Below are positions 63,249 to 64,000 of a stretch of 64,000 bases of DNA, piece after piece. A program made the translations under genes and the position numbers. The notes under the pieces were generated by a model. That model was not told where the DNA came from and did not search any database. It saw only the letters and a program-made list of their open reading frames with translations. Within the stretch, counting starts at the first letter, position 1. The number at the start of each line of letters is the position of its first letter. Origin of the DNA: Sulfurimonas sp. (lineage in GTDB: Bacteria; Campylobacterota; Campylobacteria; Campylobacterales; Sulfurimonadaceae); assembly GCF_041583195.1 (NCBI RefSeq), contig NZ_JBFHGL010000004.1:1-64000 (forward strand), read 5' to 3'.

Positions 63249-64000
63249 ATGATAAAAAAAAAACTTTGTTTAAATTTATATCTATTGTTAATAGTAACAT
63301 CAATCCTATCAGCGAAAACTTATTCTGATAAAGGTCTATACGGTAGTTTAGGTTTTTCATATTCGGAACAAGAACTTTCTTCAACATCATACTATTCTTC
63401 AAGAGAAAGTCTTGAACAAATATATATGCTTGGCTATCAGGGATTTGTTTATAGCCCTCTCTTTCTAGACTATACACTAGAAGGTTTATTCAGATTAGAT
63501 GATGAAAATGTTAACAGTGATGGATTAAAGACAAAAAGAACAAATGATAGTAAAGGGTATAAAGCGAATTTGGATTTTTTAAAAAAAACAAGATATCCTT
63601 TTTCGATATTCGCTAACACACAACAAAGCCCGATTTCTATCATTAGTTACAATAATAATATTTATCAGACGTATGATCTTGATAGAAAAGGTATTAACGG
63701 TTCTATTGATTTAGATTCACTAAAATTGACTTATGGGGCACTTAAGACTGAAGGTATTTCAGAAAGTAACACTGCATCCCGCTCTATAGAGACAGATATA
63801 TACAACAGTAGTCTTAAATATACCAATGATCAACACAATGTTCAACTAAATTATCAGCATCGTAAAGAAACAATAGCACAACAATATATAGAAAATAATG
63901 AAAGTTTAAATAATGATTCTAAGCAGATTCAGAACAAGTTTGATATTCGTTACCTATGGGATGTTTCAAAAGACTTTAAATTTAGTTCCAATGCATCTTA
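63249..64000 (+). CDS. Exported beta-rich, probably outer-membrane protein, cut by window end
   Basis: An open frame from ATG 63249 to the window edge, 250 residues so far with no stop. A signal peptide (MIKKK, then a hydrophobic core to about residue 24, ending SAKTYSD) precedes a Gly/Tyr/Ser-rich series of alternating strands (GLYGSLGFSYSEQE, VYSPLFLDYTLEGLFRL, NVQLNYQHRKE), which fits an outer-membrane beta-barrel. In a cytochrome block it could be the conduit porin that holds a heme protein, as MtrB-type barrels do. Only the start is visible, so this is tentative. Confidence 0.6.
   Translation, partial: MIKKKLCLNLYLLLIVTSILSAKTYSDKGLYGSLGFSYSEQELSSTSYYSSRESLEQIYMLGYQGFVYSPLFLDYTLEGLFRLDDENVNSDGLKTKRTNDSKGYKANLDFLKKTRYPFSIFANTQQSPISIISYNNNIYQTYDLDRKGINGSIDLDSLKLTYGALKTEGISESNTASRSIETDIYNSSLKYTNDQHNVQLNYQHRKETIAQQYIENNESLNNDSKQIQNKFDIRYLWDVSKDFKFSSNAS

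Overview
The window is a low-GC, gene-dense chromosome segment from a Campylobacterota (epsilonproteobacterial) organism, most likely a Sulfurimonas-like chemolithotroph. The lineage reading rests on several things seen here: a cbb3 oxidase operon with a DUF4006 gene and fixH, a cytochrome bc1 operon with a diheme c1, a four-subunit pyruvate:ferredoxin oxidoreductase in the order gamma-delta-alpha-beta, an AddAB recombination nuclease, HQWSQPL-type histidine kinases, and frequent TTG starts. There are no tRNA or rRNA genes, CRISPR arrays, insertion sequences or prophage genes that I can support.

Layout. 1-2002 is the end of the cbb3 oxidase operon (ccoP, DUF4006, a 30-aa membrane peptide, a TPM-like protein, fixH). 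2020-8325 holds addB and addA with a KAP-type P-loop NTPase gene wedged between them and overlapping addA. 8391-10742 has rubredoxin and a minus-strand pair of a tetraheme cytochrome and a membrane diguanylate cyclase. 11024-18990 has rplM-rpsI, a DUF945-like protein, an orphan peptide-binding protein, two lipoproteins, a HAD phosphatase and a CPA1 antiporter. 19185-23876 has porGDAB and a luxS operon. 23894-30240 has a monoheme cytochrome, a tRNA-modification methyltransferase with no standard start codon, a response-regulator/kinase hybrid, riboflavin synthase with an apparent ATT start, a Sel1 protein, mnmG and thpR. 30340-36040 has the bc1 complex, an RDD protein and a major porin. 36175-40325 groups MoaA, QueE, QueD and MoeA, which act in molybdopterin and queuosine synthesis. 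40375-47527 is housekeeping (rsmE, rpmE, rsmI, an rRNA methyltransferase, alaC, hom) with two uncharacterised membrane or periplasmic proteins.

Two accessory regions stand out. At 47614-52217 a TPR plus outer-membrane barrel protein resembling Slam/type XI translocators is followed by a FecR-domain protein whose C-terminus looks like a TbpB-type barrel, and then by a CHASE2 class III nucleotide cyclase. This looks like an envelope secretion-and-sensing unit. At 56512-64000 (running off the window) an HD-GYP-like protein precedes a block of secreted c-type cytochromes (1, 11-12, 8 and 4 hemes), an NHL-repeat lipoprotein, a parvulin-type PPIase and the start of an outer-membrane protein. The 4-heme protein has exactly eight cysteines and eight histidines, enough for four bis-histidine hemes. 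It carries OmcE-like features and is insulated by its own leader and a strong terminator. The block is best explained as an extracellular electron-transfer system, with the tetraheme protein as a candidate cytochrome-filament (nanowire) subunit.
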